DNA of 64,000 bases, taken from an uncultured Lachnospiraceae bacterium (GTDB lineage: Bacteria; Bacillota; Clostridia; Lachnospirales; Lachnospiraceae). The notes beneath the pieces were generated by a model. That model did no database searches and was not told the origin of the DNA. It saw nothing but the letters and a program-made list of their open reading frames with translations. Position numbers and translations under genes: made by a program. Numbering within the stretch: position 1 is the first letter of the stretch; each line of letters opens with the position of its first letter. Positions 26,900-35,400 of the stretch are shown in pieces. The stretch lies in assembly GCA_900317555.1 (NCBI GenBank), contig ONHF01000016.1, positions 44,941 to 108,940 on the forward strand. The letters run 5' to 3'.

Positions 26900-27466
26900 A
26901 TGGATATCAAAGGATCACAGGCAGTCATTCTGCCGGAAGGTGCTTTTGTCATTGGAACATATGATGCTGAGGGAAAGCCGGATGCCATGATCGCTGCCTG
27001 GGGCGCGCAGTCGGATTACGGTGAAATCACATTTTTCCTTGCAAAACACAAGACCACGGAAAATATCAAGGTTACCAAAGCGTTCACGGTTGCTTTCGCG
27101 ACAGAGGAGACAATGGTCATTTCGGATTATTTTGGCCTCGTTTCCGGAAACAAGGACGATAAAATTTTTAAGTCCGGCGTACATGTTCACAAGGCGCCGC
27201 ATGTCAACGCACCGGTGATCGAGGAATATCCTCTGACGCTGGAATGTGAGGTCAAGAGCTACGACGATGAGACCGGCATTCTGGTAGGAACAATTGTGAA
27301 CGAGCTTGCGGATGATTCCATCATGACGGACGGCAACGTCGATCCGGACAAGTTCCATCCGATTCTTTTTGATCCGGGAACCGGAACCTACAGGAAGATC
27401 GGCCCGGTTGTCGGCAAGGCGTTCCATGTGGGACTCCAGATCCGTAATGATACTGCGGAGTGGTAA
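26900..27466 (+). CDS. flavin reductase family protein (FMN-binding split barrel), 188 aa
   Basis: Compact FMN-binding split-barrel protein of the flavin-reductase-like family found in anaerobes. The N-terminal region GAFVIGTYDAEGKPDAMIAAWGAQSDYGE is characteristic of FMN contact, and HKTTENIKVTKAFTVAFAT continues the barrel. Likely reduces flavin or a small substrate with electrons from NAD(P)H or ferredoxin. It appears to be a single-gene unit with its own promoter and a strong terminator. Confidence 0.85.
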   Translation: MDIKGSQAVILPEGAFVIGTYDAEGKPDAMIAAWGAQSDYGEITFFLAKHKTTENIKVTKAFTVAFATEETMVISDYFGLVSGNKDDKIFKSGVHVHKAPHVNAPVIEEYPLTLECEVKSYDDETGILVGTIVNELADDSIMTDGNVDPDKFHPILFDPGTGTYRKIGPVVGKAFHVGLQIRNDTAEW

Positions 27467-27601
27467 AGCACGCACAGTTGCGGAGCCCAAACAACTTTAC
27501 AGACATTGAAACGCAGGGCTGCCTTTCGGAGGATTTCACTTAGGAATTCAATGAAAATTATATATGATTAGTGAGGCCTTCAATCAGCAAACCTGAAAAC
27601 A

Positions 27602-27644
27602 GCGATCACATGAGAGCATCAATGCTCCGTGTGGTCGCGTTTTT
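27602..27644 (+). terminator. intrinsic terminator after flavin reductase
   Basis: A long stem made of GCGATCACA with TGTGGTCGC and GAGCAT with ATGCTC, followed by GTTTTT. On the plus strand this is a clear Rho-independent terminator, about 135 bases after the gene. Confidence 0.85.
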
Positions 27645-27690
27645 GAATCGCGCAAGTTGGAAAAGACAATCTCTTCAGGCAGCATTTAAC

Positions 27691-28467
27691 TTACACGCCT
27701 TTATTTCCTTCAGTTTCATCTATCTCGGGCAAATTTATTAATTCCTGCAATTTCTTACGCAGGACATCCTTATCTGGCAATTGCAGTTGATACTGGGCGA
27801 CCATCATCGGCGATAGTGTACGGCTCATGGCGTATTCTACCACCTCATCATTCTTGGATGCGCACAATAGCAGTCCTACACTCGGATTTTCATCCGGCTT
27901 CCTGACCTGTCTGTCCAGTCCTTCAAGATAGAAGTCCATCTTGGAAACATATTCAGGCTTGAATTTCCCGACTTTAAGTTCTATAGCTACAAGGCAGTGC
28001 AGGCTGCGGTTGAAGAACAGAAGATCAATCCTATAGTCCTCGCCGCCCACCTGTATTGGATATTCTTCGCCTATAAACGAGAAGTCCTTCCCCAGTTCCA
28101 GAATGAAATCACGCATTCCTTTGACAAGAGCTTTGCGAAAGTCATTCTCGTGGAAAGTATCGGGCAAATCAAGAAACTCAACGACATACTGATCAAGGAA
28201 TGGATTTTGCCGTGATTGAATGGGGTCCGGCAGCAGCTTATTTTTTGAGAGCATGTACCGCTCATAGTACCCGCTGTCCATCTGCCGCTCAAGCTGGCGG
28301 GAACTGTATCGCTCTTTTATCGCCAGTTTCATATAAAATTCCCGTTCCTCATCGCTTTTGCAGCCGGACATAATAAGGAGATGATTTGTCCAGCTCAATT
28401 GTGTCAGCAGTGCTGACATTTTTGGTGGCTTTATCAGTATCGTCCGGCATAAATTCCAGTATATCAT
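27691..28467 (-). pseudogene. YhcG/DUF1016-type PDDEXK nuclease, N-terminally truncated
   Basis: The C-terminal nuclease domain is intact: YRIDLLFFN with the catalytic Asp, then AIELKVGKFKPEYVSKMDFYL with the E-x-K pair. Upstream, only the last part of the DUF1016 N-terminal domain remains (MSALLTQLSWTNHLLIMSGC). Full-length members usually have roughly 100 more residues. Just before this point the sequence becomes an XRE-regulator fragment in another frame, so the 5' end was probably lost by recombination. First in-frame Met at 28419 could still give a shortened protein. YhcG proteins are often linked to mobile elements and defence islands. Confidence 0.75.
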
Positions 28468-28564
28468 CCACGCTGCAGTCCATTACGCGGCAAATATTCT
28501 CTACATTCTCAAGAGAGATATATCCGTTCCGTTTGAGGCGTGTGATGATATTTGCGGAAAAATT
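28349..28564 (-). pseudogene. XRE-type helix-turn-helix regulator fragment, 71 codons
   Basis: On the minus strand, the frame reading IITRLKRNGYISLENVENIC and RVMDCSVDDILEF matches the second half of a small Cro/CI-type regulator (recognition helix and the typical VDDILEF end). Codons before 28564 run into stops, so the first helices are missing. Its last ~40 codons overlap the YhcG fragment in a different frame. Too short for the conventional gene, and it has no start or ribosome site. Confidence 0.65.
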
Positions 28565-28660
28565 ATTTTATCACACAAAAATGAATTTCTCGAATAGAAT
28601 GTGAAAACATTGCTTTTATATCTCTTCTGTCAGATGACAGGGGAGTTTTTGTTTTCCACG

Positions 28661-28813
28661 CATGAACCCATTATTGATAAGGACGCTTTCGAGGCAGATC
28701 AGCGAATTCGTAACAGCAGACGCAGGTAGACTCCAATGGGCGAGATGCTGATTATTTCACGAATTTACAATCCCTTAGTGAGCCGCGCTTTAAAGGCAGT
28801 CCTATTTTTTTGA
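28661..28813 (+). pseudogene. serine recombinase remnant with internal stop
   Basis: Translation gives HEPIIDKDAFEADQRIRNSR then RR, a TAG stop, and TPMGEMLIISRIY. This matches the segment of large serine recombinases in which a HEPIID/FE...RR block is followed by MGEM-FSG. The catalytic N-terminal domain and the Cys-rich region are absent. It is a decayed trace of a mobile element next to the YhcG and XRE fragments. Recognition rests on short motifs. Confidence 0.55.
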
Positions 28814-28830
28814 AAAACATTGTATTAATG

Positions 28831-28862
28831 TATTGACACAATACGATAAAGGAGATATAGTG
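28831..28862 (+). promoter_or_regulatory. promoter and probable operator of GntR-ABC operon
   Basis: TTGACA (28834-28839) and TATAGT (28857-28862) are 17 bases apart, a near-consensus promoter. The palindrome GTATTG-ACA-CAATAC (28831-28845) covers the -35 box and is a likely site for the GntR regulator encoded first in the operon, giving self-repression as known for YtrA-type regulators. Confidence 0.75.
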
Positions 28863-28919
28863 TCATTGTACTAAGTTAATAATACAGTATGCGGGCGCCC
28901 CGCAGACAGGAAGGACACC

Positions 28920-29288
28920 ATGAAGTGGGAATTCAAGAACGGAATACCAATTTATCTGCAGATCATCGACCAGATAAAACGGCAGATCGTCAGCGGTGAA
29001 CTGGCGCCCGGAAGCCGGATTCCGGCTGTCAGGGATCTCGCGAAGGAAGCCGGCGTCAACCCGAACACAATGCAGCGGGCACTGACGCAACTGGAACAGG
29101 AAGGCCTATTATACACGCAAAGGACGAGCGGACGATTCGTGACACAAGAGGAAGAAATCATGAAACAGACGAGAATGCAGCTGAGTGACGAGTACATCGC
29201 GGAGCTTTTCAAGCATCTGCAACAGCTGGGGCTCTCCCGCGACGATATCGTGGAAGCCGTCAGCGAATGGAGGGACAATAGCAAATGA
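28920..29288 (+). CDS. GntR family regulator, YtrA subfamily, 122 aa
   Basis: The N-terminal winged helix has the GntR signature: PIYLQIIDQIKRQIVSGELAPGSRIPAVRDLAKEAGVNPNTMQRAL. The short ~45-residue C-terminal tail, with no ligand domain, is diagnostic of the YtrA subfamily, which usually represses a neighbouring ABC transporter operon. Its stop overlaps the ATPase start by four bases. The operator-like palindrome over the -35 box supports autoregulation. Confidence 0.92.
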   Translation: MKWEFKNGIPIYLQIIDQIKRQIVSGELAPGSRIPAVRDLAKEAGVNPNTMQRALTQLEQEGLLYTQRTSGRFVTQEEEIMKQTRMQLSDEYIAELFKHLQQLGLSRDDIVEAVSEWRDNSK

Positions 29289-29980
29289 ATCTGATTGTAT
29301 GTAAAGATTTATCGAAAACTTACGGCAAAACAACCGCACTCGACCACATCACCCTCTCTCTGGAGAGCGGACGGATCGTCGGGCTGGTCGGCCCCAACGG
29401 CAGCGGCAAAACAACCCTCATCAAACTCATCGAACACCTCCTTGTTCCGTCTTCCGGCGAGATTCTTGTCGAAGGCATGGCTCCCGGGAAAGACACGAAG
29501 CGGCTGGTTTCCTATCTGCCGGACCGGGATTTCCTGCCCGAAGACATGAAGCTGGAAACACTGCTTGATATGTATGTTGACTTTTTCGATGATTTCAACC
29601 GCGCGAAAGCAGAAGAAATGATCAAAAGCCTCGGTATTCAGAAAAGTCAGCGGCTGAAAAAGATGTCCAAAGGCACCAGAGAAAAGGTACAGCTCATCCT
29701 GACCATGAGCCGCGACGCGCATATCTATCTTCTGGATGAGCCGATTGCCGGCGTGGACCCGGCGACCCGCGACTATATCCTGAACACGATTGTCGGAAAT
29801 TATAATGAGAACGCGCTTGTTTTGATCTCGACACATCTGATTGCCGATGTCGAGAAGGTGCTGGACGAAGTTGTTTTTCTGAAGGAAGGACAGGTTTACC
29901 TGCACAGGAACGCGGACGATCTGCGCACTGAAAAAGGAATGAGTATTGACAGCTATTTCCGGGAGGTATTTAAATGTTAA
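29285..29980 (+). CDS. ABC transporter ATP-binding protein, 231 aa
   Basis: Walker A (GPNGSGKTT, about residues 37-45) and Walker B with catalytic Glu (IYLLDEPIAGVD) are present, plus the downstream H-loop (ISTHL). The signature motif is the variant KMSKGTREKVQL, as in the YtrB-like group. Energises the membrane partner encoded next, with which it overlaps by seven bases. Cargo unknown; YtrA-controlled systems are commonly induced by cell-envelope stress. Confidence 0.92.
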   Translation: MNLIVCKDLSKTYGKTTALDHITLSLESGRIVGLVGPNGSGKTTLIKLIEHLLVPSSGEILVEGMAPGKDTKRLVSYLPDRDFLPEDMKLETLLDMYVDFFDDFNRAKAEEMIKSLGIQKSQRLKKMSKGTREKVQLILTMSRDAHIYLLDEPIAGVDPATRDYILNTIVGNYNENALVLISTHLIADVEKVLDEVVFLKEGQVYLHRNADDLRTEKGMSIDSYFREVFKC

Positions 29981-30768
29981 ACAGGCTTTTAAAATATGAT
30001 ATGAAATCCTACAGCAGAGTGCTGCTGCCGCTGTACGGCGCAATTCTGGCTGTAGCCGCGGCAAACGGCCTCGCGTGGAGAGTGTCGGATGTGACGGGCG
30101 GTTCTGTTCTGGCGGGAATATTGACGACAGCATATATTATTCTGATGTTCGCGGCCGTCATCCTGACCGTGCTCACGGTTCTGCTGCGGTTTTATAAAAA
30201 TCTGCTCGGGCGGGAAGGCTATCTGATGTTTGCGCTGCCTGCGACGGTCGGCGAGCATATCGCGAGCAAAGTCATCAGCGCCGCGGTCTGGGTTGTGATC
30301 GGCAGCGCCGCAGGGTTCCTGTCGCTTCCGGTGATGATGCTTCTGTCCGGAAGTATCCGCACGGAGGAGTGGAACGAGATGATGAAAGCGATGCCGTATC
30401 TTTTGGAGCGGCTTTCGCAGTATACGACAGGTATTGCGTGGGGCGTGATTTTTCTGATTTTGTCGCTGATCGCGTTGATTGTGAAAGTTTACGCATCCAT
30501 CGCACTTGGCGCCTGCGCGAATGAGTACCGGTTTCTCTGGTCGATCGGCGCATTCATCCTGCTCAGTATAATCGACTCGTTCCTGACGATGGGATTTGCG
30601 GGCGCCGGCGAGAAAATCAATATCATGCTGACCGGCTCCACGGCTGTTACTGACAGCGCCGGGTTCACGCCGTTCATGATGGGTGCCTGCGTATACTGCG
30701 CGGTGCTTGCCGGGATTTACTGGTTTGTGACCTGGCTGTGCCTGGATCGGAAGCTGAATTTGGAGTAA
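29974..30768 (+). CDS. ABC transporter membrane protein, 264 aa
   Basis: Six hydrophobic segments. The N-terminal MLNRLLKYDMKSYSRVLLPLYGAILA pattern is typical of ABC-2-like membrane subunits that accompany YtrA-type regulators in Clostridia. It is the last gene of the three-gene operon. A GC-rich palindrome, CCGCGTATT with AATACGCGG, follows at about 30805-30872. Confidence 0.82.
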   Translation: MLNRLLKYDMKSYSRVLLPLYGAILAVAAANGLAWRVSDVTGGSVLAGILTTAYIILMFAAVILTVLTVLLRFYKNLLGREGYLMFALPATVGEHIASKVISAAVWVVIGSAAGFLSLPVMMLLSGSIRTEEWNEMMKAMPYLLERLSQYTTGIAWGVIFLILSLIALIVKVYASIALGACANEYRFLWSIGAFILLSIIDSFLTMGFAGAGEKINIMLTGSTAVTDSAGFTPFMMGACVYCAVLAGIYWFVTWLCLDRKLNLE

Positions 30769-30894
30769 TGAGCGGAGCGGGTGCACGCGGCAACGAGCGC
30801 CGCTTGATGAGCGCGCCGCGTATTTCGCGGTGCTGCGAGTTCTGTAGTACAGCGAAATCGCAATACGCGGCACAGTAAGAAGAGAGGTTTTGCA

Positions 30895-31353
30895 ATGGCA
30901 GATTATGAAATTTTGTGTGAACAGCTGGAAAGCCTTGCGGAAAGTGATCAATGGTTTCTGCCGGTGCTCGCGAATGCCTCGGCGCTTCTGTATACGCAGT
31001 TGCCCCGTCTGAACTGGGCGGGGTTTTATTTGCGGAGAAATGATGAGCTGATCCTCGGACCGTTCCAAGGGCAGCCGGCCTGTGTCCGGATTCCATTTGG
31101 GAAAGGTGTCTGCGGAACTGCCGCAGCGTTGGATCAGGTTCAGCGTGTCAAAGACGTCCATCAGTTTCCGGGGCATATTGCCTGTGACAGCGCCAGCAAT
31201 TCGGAGATTGTGATTCCGCTGCATGATCAGACCGGCCGGCTGGCCGGTGTCCTTGATATCGACAGTCCAGAAACAGACAGGTTCCGTCCGGAGGATGAGG
31301 AAGGGCTAACGAAGTTTGCGAGGACGCTGGAGAGATGCGCCCGGTTTGACTGA
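30895..31353 (+). CDS. GAF-domain free methionine-(R)-sulfoxide reductase, 152 aa
   Basis: Single GAF domain of the fRMsr (MsrC) type, which reduces free methionine-R-sulfoxide. The three conserved Cys residues are visible as ACVRI, GKGVCGTAA and HIACDS. LNWAGFYLRR near residue 36-45 and the ending IPLHDQTGRLAGVLDIDSP also fit. Cytoplasmic oxidative-damage repair. ATG 30895 follows AGAGAGG. Confidence 0.9.
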   Translation: MADYEILCEQLESLAESDQWFLPVLANASALLYTQLPRLNWAGFYLRRNDELILGPFQGQPACVRIPFGKGVCGTAAALDQVQRVKDVHQFPGHIACDSASNSEIVIPLHDQTGRLAGVLDIDSPETDRFRPEDEEGLTKFARTLERCARFD

Positions 31354-31415
31354 CGGCGAGGCTGTCATAGACCATGGCAGCCGGACAGCCGGAGAGAATA
31401 ATACTATTTGTTTTG

Positions 31416-31457
31416 AGCAGTCGCTCTTGTGAGAAATCATAGGGGCGGCTGCTTTTC
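31416..31457 (+). terminator. intrinsic terminator after fRMsr gene
   Basis: AGCAGTCGC (31416-31424) pairs with GCGGCTGCT (31445-31453, one G-U), followed by TTTT. Confidence 0.7.
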
Positions 31458-31494
31458 GTGTCTGGATTGACAGCGGATAATATAAATTTAATGA

Positions 31495-31519
31495 ATCAAT
31501 AATAGTATACATTATTGAT
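31495..31519. promoter_or_regulatory. AT-rich palindrome upstream of surface protein gene
   Basis: ATCAATAAT (31495-31503) and ATTATTGAT (31511-31519) form a perfect 9-bp inverted repeat around AGTATAC, about 90 bases before the surface-protein start. It looks like an operator, with possible promoter sequence in the AT-rich stretch to 31570. Confidence 0.45.
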
Positions 31520-31610
31520 TTGAACGATAAATCATGTAATAATATTGCAACTAATTAAGTATATTTCATTCACTGTAATAATTTGAACCAAAGGAGCCGC
31601 ATTTTATCCA

Positions 31611-33650
31611 ATGACTAAAAAGAATTTCATCAGACGAATTACCTCCATGGTATGTGCCGCGGTACTTTCTGCCGGCCTTGCGATATCTTCTCTGCCTGCA
31701 GGCGCGCTGGCGGTTCACGCGGAAGAGAATACGCAGGTACAGGAAGTGACTGCGGAAACAGGGACAGCAGGAACGGATAATACAGGAGTGGAGAGCGCGG
31801 AGCCTCAGCCTTCGGCGGAGCAGGAAGCTTCGGAAGCGAATGCGGCAGAAAACAGCACTGACACGGCAGAAGAGGCTTCACCTGCGCTGGCGCTGAGAAT
31901 GCTTGCGGTGTCTGCGGATGCGGCGGCGGGGACGCTGGGGGAGAATGTAGATAGCGGCTCGCAGGGGAGCGGGGAAACAGTAAAGATCGATTATGATGAA
32001 AATACAACATTACACGGTGTAAAGGTCAATGGGCAGGACATGGTGGTGTTTTGTATGAACAACGATCTGCATTGGCCGCATAATACACCTACCTTTCAGG
32101 CACCGGCAAATTATAAACCGGTCGATACCGGATTGACGGATGAACAGGAGAATCAGATGACGAAACTCTTATATGCGGGATACCCATATAATGGATTCAT
32201 CCTTTTTCAGATTGAAGATAAGTCTGAACCTTTGAGTGAAGATGATTTTGACAAGCTGCTTATACCACCTGCGTGGATCCGGTCTGATTTTCCGGATTTG
32301 GGAGAAACCCAATTCACCTATAAGAATGTGGCTCCTAATAAAGAAAATGCGAATAAACTTGATGATTTTTTGGCTAATGCCTACACTTATTATAAAAACG
32401 GAGTTACTGCATCCAGACATACTCATGATGATATTATAGCAGCAACATTCTGGAGAGCAGCTTCTGTGATAAAAAATTATGGATATAATAATGCTCTTAA
32501 TGCATATAAGTATGTGTTTGGAAACAGCAAAGATATGGTTACCAAAGATCAAGCTTACGATAACACGCGTGATGCTGTCTGGTACTTAATGAAAGAGTTT
32601 GGAGTTCCGAAAAACAACAATAGCCACGTCCCTGGAAGTGATACACTGGCGGAACAATTATACAATACTGCGATATCCGAAAACGCAAACGTGCTGAAAG
32701 AAGAACCAACAGCAGGCCAAATTAACGTCACAGGTAATAATAGATTTGTTTATGATGATAAAACCAAATTATGGAAAACCGGAACGCTCACACTAGAAGC
32801 ACCGGTAATGCACGATTTTACACTTTCTCTGCCTGCTGGCATAACAACAGAAACTGGTTCTACAGTAATAAAAACAGGCGAATCTTTTGTACTAATGACC
32901 AATGTGAAACCTGCGAAAAATAGTACAGCAACAATCGGCGCGGATCTTTCATGGATAGACGGAGGATTGAAAAGGTATACACCGGCAAATAATGAGACAG
33001 CCCCTGATGGCAAAGGCTTTCAGGATATGATCGGAGTGCTTATAAAAAGTACGCCGGTTACGTTATCTTTCTCATTGACTTATGAAGAGCCGAAGAAACC
33101 AGATGAGAAGCCGAGCGACAAACCGGAGGACAATACAGAGGGAAAACAGGACGATAAACCTGAGGAAAAACCTGAACAGAAGCCGGAAGACAATTCTGGA
33201 AGTAACAACGAAGACACAAATAAATCTGATGCATCGGAAGATGCCAAAGACCCTTCTACCCCTGACACGCCCTCAACCGATGACAAAACCCCTGGCTCAT
33301 CGGATGATACGACCAATAACAACACCGAGCCAACCGACCCTGTTACCAATAACACGACAGAGTCCTCCGATCCGGTTGTAACCAGGATCACATTGGCCTC
33401 CACTCCGACTGCGACGAATACCACAGCAGCAGAGCCTGCAGTCATTAACGCAGCAGCAGTCTCTGCCCCGGTTGTCACTGACACCACAACAGCGACCGCG
33501 CCGCAGATCGTTTCAACCCCGGTCAGCAATGGCGAGGCCATTGTCACCGGCGATGAGTCGCAGATGGGCCTGTACCTTACACTTTTCGCGGCAGCAGCAG
33601 CCGGCCTTGCCGTCTGGTTCGCGAGAAAGCATAAGAAAAACTTCAGATAA
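31611..33650 (+). CDS. secreted, membrane-anchored surface protein with thioester-domain-like region, 679 aa
   Basis: Signal peptide (residues 1-38, ending AVHA), a low-complexity Thr/Glu/Ser segment to about 120, then a domain that resembles Gram-positive thioester adhesin domains. C148 in VVFCMNNDLHWPHNTP corresponds to the thioester Cys. The position where a TQxA motif is expected reads TRDAVW (R320), so Arg stands in place of the Gln needed for the Cys-Gln bond. A beta-sandwich follows, then a Pro/Lys/Glu/Thr-rich stalk (about 490-640) and a C-terminal helix (GLYLTLFAAAAAGLAVWF) with a basic tail. There is no LPxTG. Confidence 0.8.
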   Translation: MTKKNFIRRITSMVCAAVLSAGLAISSLPAGALAVHAEENTQVQEVTAETGTAGTDNTGVESAEPQPSAEQEASEANAAENSTDTAEEASPALALRMLAVSADAAAGTLGENVDSGSQGSGETVKIDYDENTTLHGVKVNGQDMVVFCMNNDLHWPHNTPTFQAPANYKPVDTGLTDEQENQMTKLLYAGYPYNGFILFQIEDKSEPLSEDDFDKLLIPPAWIRSDFPDLGETQFTYKNVAPNKENANKLDDFLANAYTYYKNGVTASRHTHDDIIAATFWRAASVIKNYGYNNALNAYKYVFGNSKDMVTKDQAYDNTRDAVWYLMKEFGVPKNNNSHVPGSDTLAEQLYNTAISENANVLKEEPTAGQINVTGNNRFVYDDKTKLWKTGTLTLEAPVMHDFTLSLPAGITTETGSTVIKTGESFVLMTNVKPAKNSTATIGADLSWIDGGLKRYTPANNETAPDGKGFQDMIGVLIKSTPVTLSFSLTYEEPKKPDEKPSDKPEDNTEGKQDDKPEEKPEQKPEDNSGSNNEDTNKSDASEDAKDPSTPDTPSTDDKTPGSSDDTTNNNTEPTDPVTNNTTESSDPVVTRITLASTPTATNTTAAEPAVINAAAVSAPVVTDTTTATAPQIVSTPVSNGEAIVTGDESQMGLYLTLFAAAAAGLAVWFARKHKKNFR

Positions 33651-33674
33651 GAATGAACAGATAGCATAAGCAAA

Positions 33675-33715
33675 GCTGTCGCCGGGTGGGAATCTGGCGG
33701 CGGCATTGTTTTTGC
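33675..33715 (+). terminator. intrinsic terminator after surface protein
   Basis: GCTGTCGCC (33675-33683) pairs with GGCGGCGGC (33696-33704) with two G-U pairs, followed by ATTGTTTTT. Confidence 0.75.
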
Positions 33716-33739
33716 GTTGTGACGAAATTTATAGAAGCC

Positions 33740-33769
33740 TGAAACTTTTCATGCCGCCGGACGGTCTAA
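33740..33769 (+). promoter_or_regulatory. ECF-type promoter upstream of sigma factor gene
   Basis: TGAAAC (33740-33745) followed by TTTT, then after 16 bases CGGTCTAA. This fits the ECF form with an AAC-containing -35 and a CGTC-like -10, as described for SigV-type autoregulation. It lies ~85 bases before the sigma gene. Confidence 0.6.
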
Positions 33770-33851
33770 TATATAGATGCATCGAAAATCTCATTTACGT
33801 GAGTAGCGTGCCGCACGGCACGAAGGAAAGATTGAAACGAGGAATAAAGAC

Positions 33852-34373
33852 TTGAAAGCAGAAACTTTGCGCAAACAAAACCTTGTCGAACAGGTTTTGC
33901 TGCAGAATTACAATACCTATTACCGGATGGCGATGAGCTACACCCGCAACGAGCAGGACGCGATGGATATTGTGCAGAGCGGGTGCGAGCGCGCGATCCG
34001 TAAATCGCACCTTCTGGAGGACGAGAAGCATGCCGGCACCTGGGTTTACCGGATCATGATGAATGAGACTTTCCGGATGCTGAAAGAACGCAGCAGGTTT
34101 AACAGTGAACTGGCTGGAGCGGAGGCTCCGGATGAAGGGTCAGCTGATGAACACTCCGGCAAAACAGAAGCCGTCACTGACTCCTATGAAAATTTTGATC
34201 TGCACAGAGCCATGGAAGCACTGCCGCCGGAGGAGAGAGCGGTTATACAGATGCGGTATTTTGATGAGTTAAAGCTTTCTGAAATCGCAGTAATTCTTCA
34301 TTTAAACGAAAGCACAGTCAAAAGTAAGCTCTACCGGACGCTTGACAAGCTGCATCTGCAGCTGAGTGTTTGA
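33852..34373 (+). CDS. ECF RNA polymerase sigma factor, SigV-like, 173 aa
   Basis: Sigma-70 region 2 (LVEQVLLQNYNTYYRMAMSYTRNEQDAMDIVQSGCERAI) and region 4 (LPPEERAVIQMRYFDELKLSEIAVILHLNESTVKSKLYRTLDKL) are intact, with no region 3, as in ECF factors. TTG start at 33852 after GAGGAATAAAG. It is coupled to a DUF3298-type anti-sigma factor and preceded by a matching ECF promoter, so it is probably autoregulated and held at the membrane until an envelope signal (in the SigV paradigm, lysozyme) triggers release. Confidence 0.9.
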   Translation: MKAETLRKQNLVEQVLLQNYNTYYRMAMSYTRNEQDAMDIVQSGCERAIRKSHLLEDEKHAGTWVYRIMMNETFRMLKERSRFNSELAGAEAPDEGSADEHSGKTEAVTDSYENFDLHRAMEALPPEERAVIQMRYFDELKLSEIAVILHLNESTVKSKLYRTLDKLHLQLSV

Positions 34374-34422
34374 GATGGAAACAAGACCGCGAATCAGCAG
34401 ACATGCAGAAGAGGAAATCACA

Positions 34423-35400
34423 ATGAGAACAGAAAACAATCAGTTCAGACAGATGGAAAAGGAATATAAAGAAGTAAAGATGACAGCAGAACAGGAAAAA
34501 CTCCTGAGGAACACGATCGAAGCCGCCAAACAGCAGCACGAACGGGATCTGGCAGCACTGGGAGATGACAGTGTCAAAGGAGTCAAAACAATCAGTAGAG
34601 GAATCTATACTTTCCGCAAAACAGTGCTTTCGCTGGCTGCGGCAGCTGCTGTGTTTGTAGCGATTCCGAATGTATCCGTGCATGCGGCGCAGGCGCTTGG
34701 CAGCATTCCGGTGCTGGGAGGGCTTGTGCAGGCGGTTACATTCCGGAGTTATCAGACGGATGACGGGCATAATTCCGCGGATGTGCAGGTGCCGCAGATT
34801 GAGATCGCCGATGCTGCGTCGAGTGCCGGGGACACAAGTTCAGCGGCGGGCAGTCAGACGGTGCCTGCTGCCACCGCCAAAAAATCCGCCGCAGAAATCA
34901 ATCAGGAAATCAAGGCTGCATCGGACAAGCTGGTGCAGGAATTCAAAGACAACATGACGAAGGAAGGCTATCAGAATGTGCAGGTTTCCTCGGAAGTCGT
35001 TGCAACGACCGATCAGTACTACACACTGAAACTGATCTGCCTGCAAACCGCAGCCGACAGTATGGAAACAGACTACTATTACACAATTAATCTTTCGACC
35101 GGCCGCAGAGTAGCGCTGAAAGATTTGTTTAAGGATGGTGCCGACTACAAAACACCGATCGCAGACAACATCGAACAGCAGATGAAAGACCGCAACAAGA
35201 AGGATGAAAATCAGATCTTCTGGACTGCGCAGGAGCGCAAAGACAATGGTTTTGACCTTCTGACCGATAAAACACAATTCTACATCAACCAGCAGAACCA
35301 GCTTGTCATTGCTTATCAGCAGGGCGATGTTGCGCCGATGTATATGGGAAATGTAGAGTTCACAATTCCTGAGGATGTGTTGCAGGGCATCCGGAAGTAA
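34423..35400 (+). CDS. RsiV-like anti-sigma factor with DUF3298 domain, 325 aa
   Basis: ATG 34423 follows AGAGGAAATCACA; in-frame starts overlapping the sigma stop (34366 GTG, 34375 ATG) are possible. A cytoplasmic segment of ~45 residues precedes a single membrane helix (VLSLAAAAAVFVAIPNVSV). The extracellular part has a Ser/Ala-rich linker and then a DUF4163/DUF3298-type domain (DQYYTLKLICLQTAADSMET to PEDVLQGIRK), as in RsiV. In Bacillus subtilis RsiV binds lysozyme and is then cleaved, freeing SigV. Same function is inferred, not shown. Confidence 0.85.
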   Translation: MRTENNQFRQMEKEYKEVKMTAEQEKLLRNTIEAAKQQHERDLAALGDDSVKGVKTISRGIYTFRKTVLSLAAAAAVFVAIPNVSVHAAQALGSIPVLGGLVQAVTFRSYQTDDGHNSADVQVPQIEIADAASSAGDTSSAAGSQTVPAATAKKSAAEINQEIKAASDKLVQEFKDNMTKEGYQNVQVSSEVVATTDQYYTLKLICLQTAADSMETDYYYTINLSTGRRVALKDLFKDGADYKTPIADNIEQQMKDRNKKDENQIFWTAQERKDNGFDLLTDKTQFYINQQNQLVIAYQQGDVAPMYMGNVEFTIPEDVLQGIRK

